Positions 8,129-19,555 of a stretch of DNA of 45,779 nucleotides are shown here, one piece after another. Location of the stretch: NCBI GenBank assembly GCA_046296195.1, contig JBKBLR010000022.1, positions 1 through 45,779 on the forward strand, written 5' to 3'. Below the pieces are notes generated by a model, which did not search any database, had not been told where the DNA came from, and worked only from the letters and a program-made list of their open reading frames with translations. The DNA comes from Amphiplicatus sp046296195 (lineage in GTDB: Bacteria > Pseudomonadota > Alphaproteobacteria > Caulobacterales > Parvularculaceae). Position 1 is the stretch's first letter, and each line of letters opens with the position of its first letter. Position numbers and translations under genes: made by a program.

Positions 8129-9444
8129 TCGGCGGCAAGGAAACGACGCCGGGCTACCGCGCCTTCATCCTTCTCATCCTCGTCGTCGTCTACACTTTCA
8201 ATTTCATCGACCGGCAGATCGTCGGCATCCTCGCAGTGCCGATCAAGGCGGATCTCGGCCTTTCCGACACCCAGCTGTCGCTGATGGGCGGGCTCGCCTT
8301 CGCGCTCTTCTACACGTTGCTCGGCGTTCCGATCGCGATGCTCGCCGATCGCAAGAGCCGCGTGTGGATCATGACCGTCGCGCTTGCGGTGTGGAGCGCG
8401 ATGACGGCGTTGTGCGGGCTTGCGCAGAATTTCATGCAGCTCTTCCTTGCGCGTCTCGGCGTCGGAGTAGGGGAGGCGGGCGGGGTCGCCCCAGCCTATT
8501 CGCTGATCGCCGATTACTTCCCGTCGGAGAAACGGGCCCGCGCGTTGTCGATCTACTCTTTCGGCATCCCGATCGGGTCGGCGCTCGGCATCCTGCTCGG
8601 CGGCGTGCTGACGAGCTATCTTGACTGGCGCTCGGCCTTCATCATCGTCGGCCTTGCAGGCCTCGTGCTTGCGCCATTGCTCCGGCTGACGGTCAAGGAT
8701 CCCGATCGCGGCGGCTTCGACGCAGGGCCGCCGCCGACGCCCGCTCCGGTCATGGAGGTCGTGCGCGTCATCGCGCGCAAACCGAGTTTCTGGGGCTTGT
8801 CCTTCGGCGCGGCGTCATCGTCGATGATGGGTTACGGCATCATCTTCTGGCTGCCGTCCTTCTTTGTGCGGAGCTTTGGCGACCAGCTCCCGGCGTTCTT
8901 CTCCTTCATGCCCGGCTTCCTGATCCCCGCCGATCCGAAGCCCGTCCTGTTCGCCTCCTATTTCTACGGCGCGCTCCTGCTCATCGGCGGCGTCGCCGGG
9001 ATCTGGCTCGGCGGCGTGCTCGCCGACCGTTTCGGCAAGGCGAACAAGGCGGCCTATGCGCTGGTGCCGGGCGTCGCCTTTCTGCTGACGATTCCGTTCT
9101 TCGCTTTCGGCGTCCTCTCCAAATCGCTTGGATTGACTTTTCTGCTTTTCCTGATCCCGACGGCGCTCAGCCTTGTCTGGCTCGGGCCCGTCATCGCCGC
9201 CTTCCAGCATCTCGCCCCGCCCAACATGCGCACGACCGCGTCAGCGGTCTTTCTGTTCATCAACAACCTCATCGGCATCGGGCTCGGCAATCTGGCGATC
9301 GGCGCGCTTTCGGACGCCATGACCGCGCGCTTCGGCGACGAGGCGCTGCGCTATGCAATCCTGTCCGGCACAGCGTTCTATCTTGTCGCCGCCGCGCTGA
9401 TGCTGGCGACCGCGCGGCGGCTTGAGAAGGACTGGCATCATTAG
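8125..9444 (+). CDS. MFS transporter, spinster-like
   Basis: Inner-membrane carrier of the major facilitator superfamily, 439 residues, with about twelve hydrophobic segments. The first helix contains FNFIDRQIVGIL, followed by DTQLSLMGG and the loop 2-3 motif ADRKSRVWI. RLGVGVGEAGGVAPAYSLIADYFP is typical of the spinster subgroup found next to TonB receptors in Sphingomonadales and Caulobacterales. It starts with TTG overlapping the hydrolase stop (TTGA), so translation is coupled. It probably carries the product released by the hydrolase, or its substrate, across the inner membrane; direction and substrate cannot be read from the sequence. Confidence 0.92.
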   Translation: MIGGKETTPGYRAFILLILVVVYTFNFIDRQIVGILAVPIKADLGLSDTQLSLMGGLAFALFYTLLGVPIAMLADRKSRVWIMTVALAVWSAMTALCGLAQNFMQLFLARLGVGVGEAGGVAPAYSLIADYFPSEKRARALSIYSFGIPIGSALGILLGGVLTSYLDWRSAFIIVGLAGLVLAPLLRLTVKDPDRGGFDAGPPPTPAPVMEVVRVIARKPSFWGLSFGAASSSMMGYGIIFWLPSFFVRSFGDQLPAFFSFMPGFLIPADPKPVLFASYFYGALLLIGGVAGIWLGGVLADRFGKANKAAYALVPGVAFLLTIPFFAFGVLSKSLGLTFLLFLIPTALSLVWLGPVIAAFQHLAPPNMRTTASAVFLFINNLIGIGLGNLAIGALSDAMTARFGDEALRYAILSGTAFYLVAAALMLATARRLEKDWHH

Positions 9445-9461
9445 GGCGCCGCCGCGGCGCC
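9445..9461. terminator. GC hairpin after the MFS gene
   Basis: Directly after the TAG stop, GGCGCCG and CGGCGCC can form a 7-bp stem with a 3-base loop. There is no T tract, so it is only terminator-like, and it may stabilise the mRNA end instead. Confidence 0.3.
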
Positions 9462-9545
9462 GACTCTTGACCGGCTGTCCGTGTTCGCAGACCCTTTGAT
9501 CGTCACCGCCGGGGGGCCGGCGTTGACGTCAGGGAGGACGAGGAG

Positions 9546-10271
9546 ATGAGACTGATCACGACGGCCGCGATCCTGGCGCTGGTCGCAGGGTGCGGGGAGG
9601 CTAGCGCGCCGGATGCTGACGCCGCCGACGCGCCTGCGGCCAAAGGCGCTGCAGCGGAAGGGCCGGCTCCCGGTCCGGCGCCGGCTGAACAGTCCAGCGC
9701 CGCCGGTGACGGGCTGTCTCTTGCCCCCGATGCAGAGGACGTCTTCTCACCGGAAGAGATCGAAGCGGCGCGCGAAGCGGCGAGAAAGCCTCAATCGGCG
9801 CCGGGTTCCTTCAGCGTTTGCGACGCGATTTCAGCCGGGCAGCTGTCGGAGATCATCGGTCAGCCGATGGGCGAAGCGGTCGGCGAAGGCCCGGGATGCA
9901 TGTGGTCGAGCACGCTTCCCGCGAGCGACCCGAAGTCGAAACGCGTCATGATCATCGTCATGGAGGCGGCGAATTTCGCTCGCGCGCCCGGCGGCGTTGA
10001 AGCGGTGCTGCGCCAACAATCTGACGTGACGACACGTTTTGACGATGACGGCGCCATCATCGCCGGCGACCCGTCGAAAGCCGAAGCCGTGGAAGGCGTC
10101 GGCGAACAGGCTTTCTGGCGCGGCGTTCTTGCGTTCCGGAAAGGCGCTTGGGTGGCCAATATCGACCTTCAGCCGCGTGCTCAGCTCTATGGAAGCGAGG
10201 TCAAGCTCGATCCGACCGACAAGGCGCCGGAGATCGCCATCGGCAAGCTCCTGGCGGCGGCGCTTCCCTAG
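9546..10271 (+). CDS. Putative lipoprotein
   Basis: Protein of 241 residues with a short hydrophobic leader and the lipobox LVAGC, predicting lipidation at Cys16. Residues 17-80 are low in complexity and rich in Ala, Pro, Asp and Glu, a likely flexible linker. The folded part from about 90 contains SVCDAISAGQLSEIIG and GPGCMWSST, with a cysteine pair, which recalls the cell-envelope DUF3558-type fold; that match is uncertain. A ribosome site (GGGAGGACGAGG) precedes the ATG. It is separated from the MFS gene by 101 bp, so co-transcription is not certain. No function can be given. Confidence 0.8.
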   Translation: MRLITTAAILALVAGCGEASAPDADAADAPAAKGAAAEGPAPGPAPAEQSSAAGDGLSLAPDAEDVFSPEEIEAAREAARKPQSAPGSFSVCDAISAGQLSEIIGQPMGEAVGEGPGCMWSSTLPASDPKSKRVMIIVMEAANFARAPGGVEAVLRQQSDVTTRFDDDGAIIAGDPSKAEAVEGVGEQAFWRGVLAFRKGAWVANIDLQPRAQLYGSEVKLDPTDKAPEIAIGKLLAAALP

Positions 10272-10277
10272 ATCGTC

Positions 10278-10302
10278 GCGCCGTGATCTGGATTCACGGC
10301 GC
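10278..10302. terminator. Terminator-like hairpin between convergent genes
   Basis: GCGCCGTGA (10278-10286) and TCACGGCGC (10294-10302) form a perfect 9-bp stem with a 7-base loop just after the lipoprotein stop. It has no T tract on either side. It lies in the 128-bp gap between convergent genes and could end transcription from one or both sides. Confidence 0.45.
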
Positions 10303-10399
10303 TCCGGTCGGTTTCCGATCGTCGCGGCGATCGGCGTTTCGCCCCTGCCATCGCCAAACCGCACAGGCTATTGCACCCGCCGCTCCGGCGACTGGCCGC

Positions 10400-12166
10400 T
10401 TATTCAGGGTCCCTGATCCGCGTGAAATGGGGACCCGGCGGCATCTTGCCCCAGACGCCATCGCCGAAGGTCAGCGCGCCGGCCGAGCAGTCGTAGTCGA
10501 CCTCGACCTCGGGATAAACCATTCCCGGAGGCCCGCCCAGGAAGCTCACCGACCCTAGATCTATCTTGTTGGCGATGGTTGAAACCGTCGTCGCGTCGCG
10601 CGTCAGCTTGAGGCCAAGCTTGCCGTCCGAGATGACTCGCCAGTCGCCTTGCGCCGCGCCGCGGAAATTCATCAGAAGCGTCGTCTTGCCGTCGACAAGG
10701 ATGAAAGTCTCAATGTCATTGAGCGTAAGATCGAAAAGGCCGTCGCACTTCATTCTGTATTCGTAATCGCCGCGGCGATGTTTCGCCAACGCCCGGCCTT
10801 CATAAGCCCGCTGGATTTCAGATTCGAAATGCCATTTCATCAGCGCCGGGGTCGCCCGCCAGCCACCGATCAAACAGAGGGCGGCCGGAGACAATCTGGC
10901 CGGCTTCACGCCGGCGTCGTCCTTGACGATGCGTATGATCGGCGCAGCGTCACGGGTCGCGAAGAGCGAGGTCACAAAAACATAAGTCTCGTCATCACAC
11001 ACAGGAACGATGAGGCCGTCCGGATCATCGGTCCAGACATTGTCGACATTGACGCTGATCGGCGCGCCGGACGTCGAGATCCTGTACCGGCCGGGCCCTT
11101 TGAGCTTCACCAGCCCGCGATACAGAAGAAACCGTTTCAGGTCAGGCCCAGGCCGGCCCTCAGCCAGCCCCGCCTCTCCGTTGACGAAGGTTAGTTCCAC
11201 ACTCTCGTCGACCTCGAGGGGGGCTCCGAATTGCGGTCGGACGGGAAACCTCGGAAGACCTTCAATGCGCGTGGGTACGTCATTTTCCGCATACGCCTTG
11301 GCGAAGCGGCGCAGGGCGTCACGCATGACGGCGTCCCCTGCGATCAAGTCGATTTGGGCTTCAAGGCGTTCAGGCAGCGACTTCAGAAGTCTGAAAAGCG
11401 CTTTGGTTCCGATCCCTTCGGCGCTGTCGAGAAAGGAGAAAAAGACATTGGTTGGATAGCCCGTGTCTTCGTAATGGGGACCTTTGTCATCCATGGTCGC
11501 GCCGATATTCGGGATCTGGAGCCGCATGGAGTCCCAGTCGAACCTGTCGGCGGCGAATCTATCGTATGTGCGCGGCACAACGAGGGCCGCGAAATATTCA
11601 GCCGTTCCTTCAACCCACCATTGGCTAGCGATGGACTCTACGTTACCTGGAAAAGCTTGATACTGAACGCAGTGAAAAAATTCGTGCGCTACGGTCGTTT
11701 TCAGGACCGCTTCCGTCGTCGCTCGACGGGAGGTCCGACCCTTCTCCCGGATTTTATCGATGATAATATCGACAGCGCAGACGCCGCCGGAAACGTCAGT
11801 AGCGACGCCCAACACATCATCGTCCTCTGAGTTGGGTGGAGGCGCGTTACCGATGACGATCCGTGTTTGTTTTGGGAGCGGCGCAAATTCGCTAAAGACG
11901 ATGGCGGCCTTCGTCATCACCATCCGGATTTCGGCGGCGACCGGCTCTGCTTCCGCGGCGGAGACGCCTCGGCGGTAAATATCGACGGCGTAAGGCCCGC
12001 CGCGTCCTGAAAGCGATCCGCCCCAGATCTTTGCGCAGCTTTCGTCCGGCGCCGGAAAGCCATAAACTTCGGTGCAGCTCTCAGCATTGGCGCTCTGGCC
12101 CGCGCCACTTGCGAAAAGCAGCGCCATCGCCCCGAGCGTCGCCGACAGCAAGGACCGGAGCGCCAT
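10400..12166 (-). CDS. Secreted protein with HExxH metallopeptidase motif
   Basis: Protein of 588 residues with a signal peptide (hydrophobic 3-22, then SANAES). At residues 161-165 it has HEFFH within VAHEFFHCVQYQ, and 21 residues later WWVEGTAEYF (Glu186, Glu190). HExxH followed by a glutamate helix is the gluzincin layout for zinc binding and catalysis, so a periplasmic or secreted zinc peptidase is predicted. The C-terminal 350 residues match nothing recognised and contain several cysteines. ATG at 12166 was chosen over an upstream in-frame ATG (12232) because a G-rich tract lies directly before it and the signal peptide then begins normally. Neighbours give no clue to the substrate. Confidence 0.75.
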   Translation of the reverse strand: MALRSLLSATLGAMALLFASGAGQSANAESCTEVYGFPAPDESCAKIWGGSLSGRGGPYAVDIYRRGVSAAEAEPVAAEIRMVMTKAAIVFSEFAPLPKQTRIVIGNAPPPNSEDDDVLGVATDVSGGVCAVDIIIDKIREKGRTSRRATTEAVLKTTVAHEFFHCVQYQAFPGNVESIASQWWVEGTAEYFAALVVPRTYDRFAADRFDWDSMRLQIPNIGATMDDKGPHYEDTGYPTNVFFSFLDSAEGIGTKALFRLLKSLPERLEAQIDLIAGDAVMRDALRRFAKAYAENDVPTRIEGLPRFPVRPQFGAPLEVDESVELTFVNGEAGLAEGRPGPDLKRFLLYRGLVKLKGPGRYRISTSGAPISVNVDNVWTDDPDGLIVPVCDDETYVFVTSLFATRDAAPIIRIVKDDAGVKPARLSPAALCLIGGWRATPALMKWHFESEIQRAYEGRALAKHRRGDYEYRMKCDGLFDLTLNDIETFILVDGKTTLLMNFRGAAQGDWRVISDGKLGLKLTRDATTVSTIANKIDLGSVSFLGGPPGMVYPEVEVDYDCSAGALTFGDGVWGKMPPGPHFTRIRDPE

Positions 12167-12420
12167 GATACCCCCCCCAATGCGAATTACGTCGATGCGG
12201 GAAAATAAAGCGGCATCGTGATCGATCGTCAATCAAAACGGTGATGATTTGTCCGCCGGAGCCCGCATCGCGGAAATCGAGGCCCATTGGGTCGCCGCCG
12301 GCGCGAGGTCGCTCCGCCGCGCCGGGGCGAATGAGTCGGGCGCGCGACGGGCTGATAAAAATTTCGGTGACGATGGCCAGCCGTGCGAAACTCGAACGAT
12401 GATTCAAAGAACCCCGCGCA
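12167..12420. other. Gap between metallopeptidase and DUF1345 remnant
   Basis: These 254 bp lie upstream of both the minus-strand metallopeptidase and the plus-strand pseudogene. Short open frames exist on both strands, but none has a recognisable product or ribosome site. It may hold the metallopeptidase promoter; no convincing -35/-10 pair was seen. Confidence 0.4.
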
Positions 12421-13019
12421 GTTGAACTGGCGGTCCTCGGCGTTTTCGCGATCCTGCTTATCGCCGGCGCTTTCATCTGGGGCTGCCTGAAATAGGCGCT
12501 GGCGGCGTTCGTCATCGCGTCATTTTCCTGTTGCGCAGCCGTTTGGCTTGCGCTCCAGCGCGCAAAGGTCAGCGATCTGCCGCAGCAGGCCGCCCAGCAT
12601 GACCGGCGCGCGGCGATCATCCTTGCGGCAGGTCTTGCGATCGAATTTTCAGCGATGCTGCTCGTCATCCGCTTTCTGACGACACGCCGCATGGACGCGG
12701 TGGAAATCGTTCTGGCGGCGGCGTCGATCCTCGCATCGTGGGTCCTGCTCAACCTGTTGTTCGCGATCCGTTACGCACGCCTATGTTTTCCGGCGCCTCC
12801 CGAAGCGAGCCGCAGCTCGCTTTTCCGGGCGAAAAGGAAAGGGTGTTTTCCGACTTCCTTTATTTCTCCTTCACGATCGGCCTGACGTTCCAGGTCTCCG
12901 ATGTGGCGATCATAGCCGAGGGAACGCGCCGCCTCGCGCTCGCCCATGCCGTGATCGCGTCCTCCTCCGACGTCTTCGTGCTGGCGCTCGCGATCAACGC
13001 TTGGAGCGGCCTCCTGTGA
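12421..13019 (+). pseudogene. Broken DUF1345 membrane protein gene
   Basis: Remnant of a DUF1345 family inner-membrane protein of unknown role. One frame reads the middle of the family (LALQRAKVSDLPQQAAQHD, then LNLLFAIRYARL to about 12780). The end is in another frame, with the family's hallmark DFLYFSFTIGLTFQVSDV followed by LALAINAWSGLL and a stop at 13019. The switch near 12780-12790 corresponds to one missing base. An in-frame TAG also interrupts the first frame at 12493-12495. The hydrophobic stretch before that TAG may be the original first helix, but this is less sure. Two independent lesions and the lack of a clear start favour true decay over a sequencing error. Confidence 0.8.
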
Positions 13020-13087
13020 TTGGACTTTGCCAGGGCGCTCCCTCGTCGTGTAGCGTCCTAAGAGGCAGGTGTTTTGGGAGTTTCGCC

Positions 13088-13399
13088 ATGACTGGCGCTG
13101 AAGGGCGCGGCGATCCGGGGAGAACGGCGTTCGACGCGCTGGTCGAGAAGATGAAGTCGGATGTCGAGGCCGGCGCTTCAGCCGATGATCATGCCGGCCA
13201 TATGTCGCTCCTTCAGTCGATTTTCGAGAACGCGCTTGCAGACGCCGGCGGCGTGCGGGATCAGGTGATCGGGCGGCTGAACGAAGGCAAGGAAAGGGTC
13301 CGGTCCGAAATCCGCGCTCATCCCGTCGCCTCCATCTCGGCGGCGTTCACGGCCGGCTACGTCATCGGACGCGCGATCGCCGGAAAGGCGCGGAAATGA
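13088..13399 (+). CDS. Small YqjD/DUF883-like envelope protein
   Basis: Protein of 103 residues. The first two thirds is polar and helical; the end EIRAHPVASISAAFTAGYVIGRAIAG resembles the C-terminal glycine-containing membrane anchor of YqjD/ElaB/DUF883 proteins, which tether to the inner membrane and in E. coli associate with ribosomes in stationary phase. The similarity is by pattern and is not certain. The ATG at 13088 was chosen because the in-frame sequence upstream is antisense-like and lacks a ribosome site. Its stop overlaps the next start (ATGA), giving a YqjD-YqjE-like gene pair. Confidence 0.7.
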   Translation: MTGAEGRGDPGRTAFDALVEKMKSDVEAGASADDHAGHMSLLQSIFENALADAGGVRDQVIGRLNEGKERVRSEIRAHPVASISAAFTAGYVIGRAIAGKARK

Positions 13400-13830
13400 T
13401 CGACATTCTGCAGGCTGTCGAACAAAGGGGCGCCAAGGCCGTCCGCCGCTTGCTGTTCGCGACGGCCGGCGCCGGGCTCCTGGTGCTTTCGGCGGGATTC
13501 GCCGGCGCAGCGCTCGTCGATGTGCTGGCGCTTCAGATGCCGCGCTATGCCGCGCTCGGCGCCATCGCCGCGACGCTCCTGATCGGCGGGATCCTGTTTC
13601 TTGCCTCCGCGCGCAAGCCAAAGGCGGCGCCTGCACCGGCTGAGGACGCCGATCGGCTCGCGGCGCTGTCGTCCGTCGCGGCGACTGACTGGCGGACCGC
13701 CCTGCAGCTCGCGCTCGTTGAGGATGCGCAGGACCGGCCGGCGCTCGCCGCGGCGCTTGCGGCGCTTGCGGGGCTGATCCTCGGAGCGATGGAAGGCCTT
13801 CGTCAGCCGCGGGGGGCGAAGACGGAATGA
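13396..13830 (+). CDS. Small membrane protein, YqjE/holin-like
   Basis: Protein of 144 residues with two adjacent hydrophobic helices (about 20-46 and 53-72) and a polar tail that ends in a third, weaker hydrophobic stretch (about 115-133). The layout is that of YqjE/phage-holin-superfamily III proteins, which often follow YqjD-like genes; here the partner gene overlaps by ATGA. Its own stop overlaps the hydrolase start in the same way, so the three genes form one translationally coupled unit. Exact function unknown, probably envelope maintenance. Confidence 0.7.
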   Translation: MIDILQAVEQRGAKAVRRLLFATAGAGLLVLSAGFAGAALVDVLALQMPRYAALGAIAATLLIGGILFLASARKPKAAPAPAEDADRLAALSSVAATDWRTALQLALVEDAQDRPALAAALAALAGLILGAMEGLRQPRGAKTE

Positions 13831-14705
13831 CGTCGCATCCAACCTCGCGGCGCTATGTATCGCAGCGCCTCCGGCTCCATTACGCCGATTGGGGCAATGA
13901 CGCCGCGCCGCCGCTGGTGCTCGTCCATGGCGGCCGCGATCACTGCCGCAGCCTCGACGCGGTCGCCCGCGCACTCGCGCCGCGATATCATGTGATTGCG
14001 CCCGATCTTCGCGGCCATGGCGACAGCGACTGGTCGCCGGACGGCGATTATTCCATGCTCGCCTTTGTCTACGACCTCGCGCAGCTCGTCCATCAGATCG
14101 GCCGCGCGCCGGTGACGCTCGTCGCCCATTCGATGGGCGGCAATATCGCCATCCGCTATGCCGGCCTCTATCCGCAGAATGTCGCCCGGCTGGTGGCGAT
14201 CGAAGGGCTCGGGCTGTCGCCCTCGATGCTCGCCGAGCGGGAGAAAATTCCGATGGTGGAGCGTCTTCGACAGTGGATCGTGGACAAGCGCGCCGCCGCC
14301 GCGCGCACGCCCCGGCGCTATCCGAGCCTCGAAGCGGCGCTGCAGCGGATGAAGGACGAGAACAAGTTCCTCACCGACGACATGGCGCGCCACCTCACCG
14401 AACATGGCGCAACAGCGAACGAAGACGGCACGTGGAGCTGGAAGTTCGACAATTACGTCAATGTCTGGCCGCCCTTCGACCTTCCGCAGGCGGAAATTCA
14501 TGCGCTCTGGGCGGCGATCGAATGCCCGACGCTTCTCGTCTACGGGGCCGAAAGCTGGGCCTCGAACCCGGAGAAGGACGGCCGGGCCGCCCATTTCCGG
14601 AACGCGCGCGTGGTGTCCATCGAGAAAGCCGGGCACTGGGTCCATCACGACCAGTTCGACGTCTTCATGCGCGCGGTCGAAAGCTTCTTGGACGAGCCTG
14701 CATGA
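13827..14705 (+). CDS. Alpha/beta hydrolase
   Basis: Cytosolic serine hydrolase of 292 residues without a signal peptide. Canonical elements are LVHGGRDH (oxyanion region, about 31-38), APDLRGHGDSD, the nucleophile elbow VAHSMGGN with the catalytic serine near residue 94, LVYGAES near the acid position, and KAGHWVHHDQ with the catalytic histidine near 272. An extended cap region (about 125-220) includes an Arg/Ala-rich helix. Substrate unknown. The start is fixed by the ATGA overlap with the preceding membrane protein gene, which suggests a shared operon. Confidence 0.9.
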   Translation: MTSHPTSRRYVSQRLRLHYADWGNDAAPPLVLVHGGRDHCRSLDAVARALAPRYHVIAPDLRGHGDSDWSPDGDYSMLAFVYDLAQLVHQIGRAPVTLVAHSMGGNIAIRYAGLYPQNVARLVAIEGLGLSPSMLAEREKIPMVERLRQWIVDKRAAAARTPRRYPSLEAALQRMKDENKFLTDDMARHLTEHGATANEDGTWSWKFDNYVNVWPPFDLPQAEIHALWAAIECPTLLVYGAESWASNPEKDGRAAHFRNARVVSIEKAGHWVHHDQFDVFMRAVESFLDEPA

Positions 14706-14753
14706 CGGGCGTCGGCGTCCAAGGCCCCGATTTGCGCTGCTGAAAATCTGCGC

Positions 14754-14782
14754 TTTACACAGGAACAAAAAGGGAATAGGGA
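14754..14782 (+). promoter_or_regulatory. Possible promoter of the small SOS-type gene
   Basis: TTTACA (14754-14759) lies 17 bp before TAGGGA (14777-14782). The -35 box is fair, the -10 box weak. The -10 region overlaps the first half-site of the LexA-type operator, the arrangement expected for repression. Confidence 0.35.
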
Positions 14783-14795
14783 ACAAAGAAGGAAC
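14781..14795 (+). promoter_or_regulatory. LexA-type SOS operator
   Basis: GAAC-AAAGAAG-GAAC is a perfect GAAC-N7-GAAC, the reverse complement of the GTTC-N7-GTTC direct repeat bound by alphaproteobacterial LexA. A third GAACAAA copy lies at 14763-14769. The site is 29 bp before the 41-residue ORF and 185 bp before dnaE1, so it may control both. Known: the consensus. Inferred: that LexA binds here. Confidence 0.75.
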
Positions 14796-14823
14796 AAACT
14801 CACTCAATGGCTGGAGGCGCCTC

Positions 14824-14949
14824 ATGAAAATGGCTGTGGATCTGGGGAGAAGTGGGGAAACCAGCGTGTTGAAGGACGCGGCCGGACTCGGGCTATTAAT
14901 GGTGTTGATCGCGTCGGTTCAGCTCTTGAGCTTCGTCGCCGGCGCGTGA
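14824..14949 (+). CDS. 41-residue membrane protein, SidA-like candidate
   Basis: Short ORF with a good ribosome site (GGAGG at 14813-14817, 6 bases before the ATG). The product has a polar N-terminus of about 19 residues, then one hydrophobic helix (about 20-39, LGLLMVLIASVQLLSFV) with a very short tail, as in a single-span inner-membrane peptide. It lies directly behind a LexA-type operator and 30 bp before dnaE1. In Caulobacter, SidA is a tiny SOS-induced inner-membrane inhibitor of cell division acting on FtsW; to my recollection its gene is also next to dnaE. Function here is inferred from size, topology, operator and location, not from clear sequence identity. Confidence 0.65.
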   Translation: MKMAVDLGRSGETSVLKDAAGLGLLMVLIASVQLLSFVAGA

Positions 14950-14979
14950 ATCCGAACCGGTAACGGAGGGTGGGACGCC

Positions 14980-18492
<3,513 letters not shown>

Positions 18493-18519
18493 TGGGGGGA
18501 TCAAGGCCGGGATCAGCGG

Positions 18520-18548
18520 TTGATTCTTGGTCATGGAACCCCTATAGC
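18520..18548 (+). promoter_or_regulatory. Promoter of the rpsB operon
   Basis: TTGATT (18520-18525), a 17-bp spacer and TATAGC (18543-18548) form a good sigma-70 promoter of the alphaproteobacterial kind. It lies between dnaE and rpsB, about 90 bp before the rpsB start, leaving a leader of about 85 bases that could carry ribosomal-protein feedback control. Confidence 0.7.
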
Positions 18549-18640
18549 GCGCGCCATCTCACACACGGGGCTTTTCCTCGGTGGGCGGCCTCTCGCCGCC
18601 TTTCGACGCCCCGCGGCGGACAAACCTTGAGGAGACTTCG

Positions 18641-19420
18641 ATGGCGCTGCCAGAATTCAGCATGCGCCAGCTTTTGGAAGCTGGCGTTCACTTCGGTCAC
18701 CAGACGCACCGCTGGGACCCGAAAATGAAGCCCTACATTTTCGGCGAGCGGAACGGGATTCATATTGTCGATCTGTCGCAGACGGTGCCGCTTCTGCATC
18801 AGGCGCTCGTGAAGATCCGCGACACCGTCGCGCGCGGCGGCCGCATCCTGATGGTCGGCACGAAGCGGCAGGCGCAAGGCCCGATCGCCGAGCAGGCTCG
18901 GCGCTGCGCGCAATACTACATGAACGTCCGCTGGCTTGGCGGCACGTTGACGAATTGGGAGACGATCTCCAATTCGATCCGTAAGCTGAAGGAAATGGAA
19001 GAGCTCCTCGCCGGCGGCGGCAAGGGGCTCACCAAAAAAGAGCAAATGCAGCTTGCGCGGGAACGCGACAAGCTGGAAGCCTCGCTCGGGGGCATTCGCG
19101 ATCTCGGCGGGCTTCCTGACCTGCTCTTTGTCATCGACGTCAAAAAGGAGGCGATTGCGGTCAAGGAAGCCAAGAAGCTCGGCATTCCGGTCGTCGCCGT
19201 CGTCGACACGAACTGTTCGCCGGATGACATTGATTTCGTCATTCCGGGCAATGACGACGCCAGCCGCGCGATCGCGCTCTATTGCTCGCTGGTCGCCGAC
19301 GCGGTGATCGACGGGATTTCCGCCAGCCAGGCGGCGCTCGGCGTCGATCTCGGCGCGCTTGAACAGACCCCGCCCGAGCCGGCGCTGGCGGCCGCGCCGG
19401 CCGCCGAAGCGTCGGCCTAG
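18641..19420 (+). CDS. rpsB: 30S ribosomal protein S2
   Basis: Small-subunit protein needed for S1 binding and translation initiation. The 259-residue product has the family start MALPEFSMRQLLEAGVHFGH, the HRWDPKMKPYIFGERNGIHI stretch, the central coiled-coil insertion with LTKKEQMQLARERDKLEASL, and PVVAVVDTNCSPDDIDFVIPG. The C-terminus is an Ala/Pro-rich tail. ATG at 18641 is preceded by GAGGAG; the longer open frame upstream is not conserved. First gene of the rpsB-tsf-pyrH-frr block behind a promoter at 18520. Confidence 0.98.
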   Translation: MALPEFSMRQLLEAGVHFGHQTHRWDPKMKPYIFGERNGIHIVDLSQTVPLLHQALVKIRDTVARGGRILMVGTKRQAQGPIAEQARRCAQYYMNVRWLGGTLTNWETISNSIRKLKEMEELLAGGGKGLTKKEQMQLARERDKLEASLGGIRDLGGLPDLLFVIDVKKEAIAVKEAKKLGIPVVAVVDTNCSPDDIDFVIPGNDDASRAIALYCSLVADAVIDGISASQAALGVDLGALEQTPPEPALAAAPAAEASA

Positions 19421-19481
19421 GGAAGCGTCGGCCGAGGTCTGGGGCGCGGCCGCGACCGCCGGCCCTCCGATCAATTCAGGG

Positions 19482-19509
19482 GCGGGACAGCCGTTGCGGG
19501 CCGTCCCGC
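19482..19509 (+). terminator. Possible attenuating hairpin between rpsB and tsf
   Basis: GCGGGAC (19482-19488) pairs with GTCCCGC (19503-19509) around a 14-base loop. No T tract follows. An rpsB-tsf intergenic hairpin that lowers tsf read-through is known in other bacteria; here the evidence is only the inverted repeat and its position in the 135-bp gap. Confidence 0.4.
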
Positions 19510-19555
19510 TCTCCATATGACGACAAGTCCGCATTCGATTGAAGGAGCATGAACG

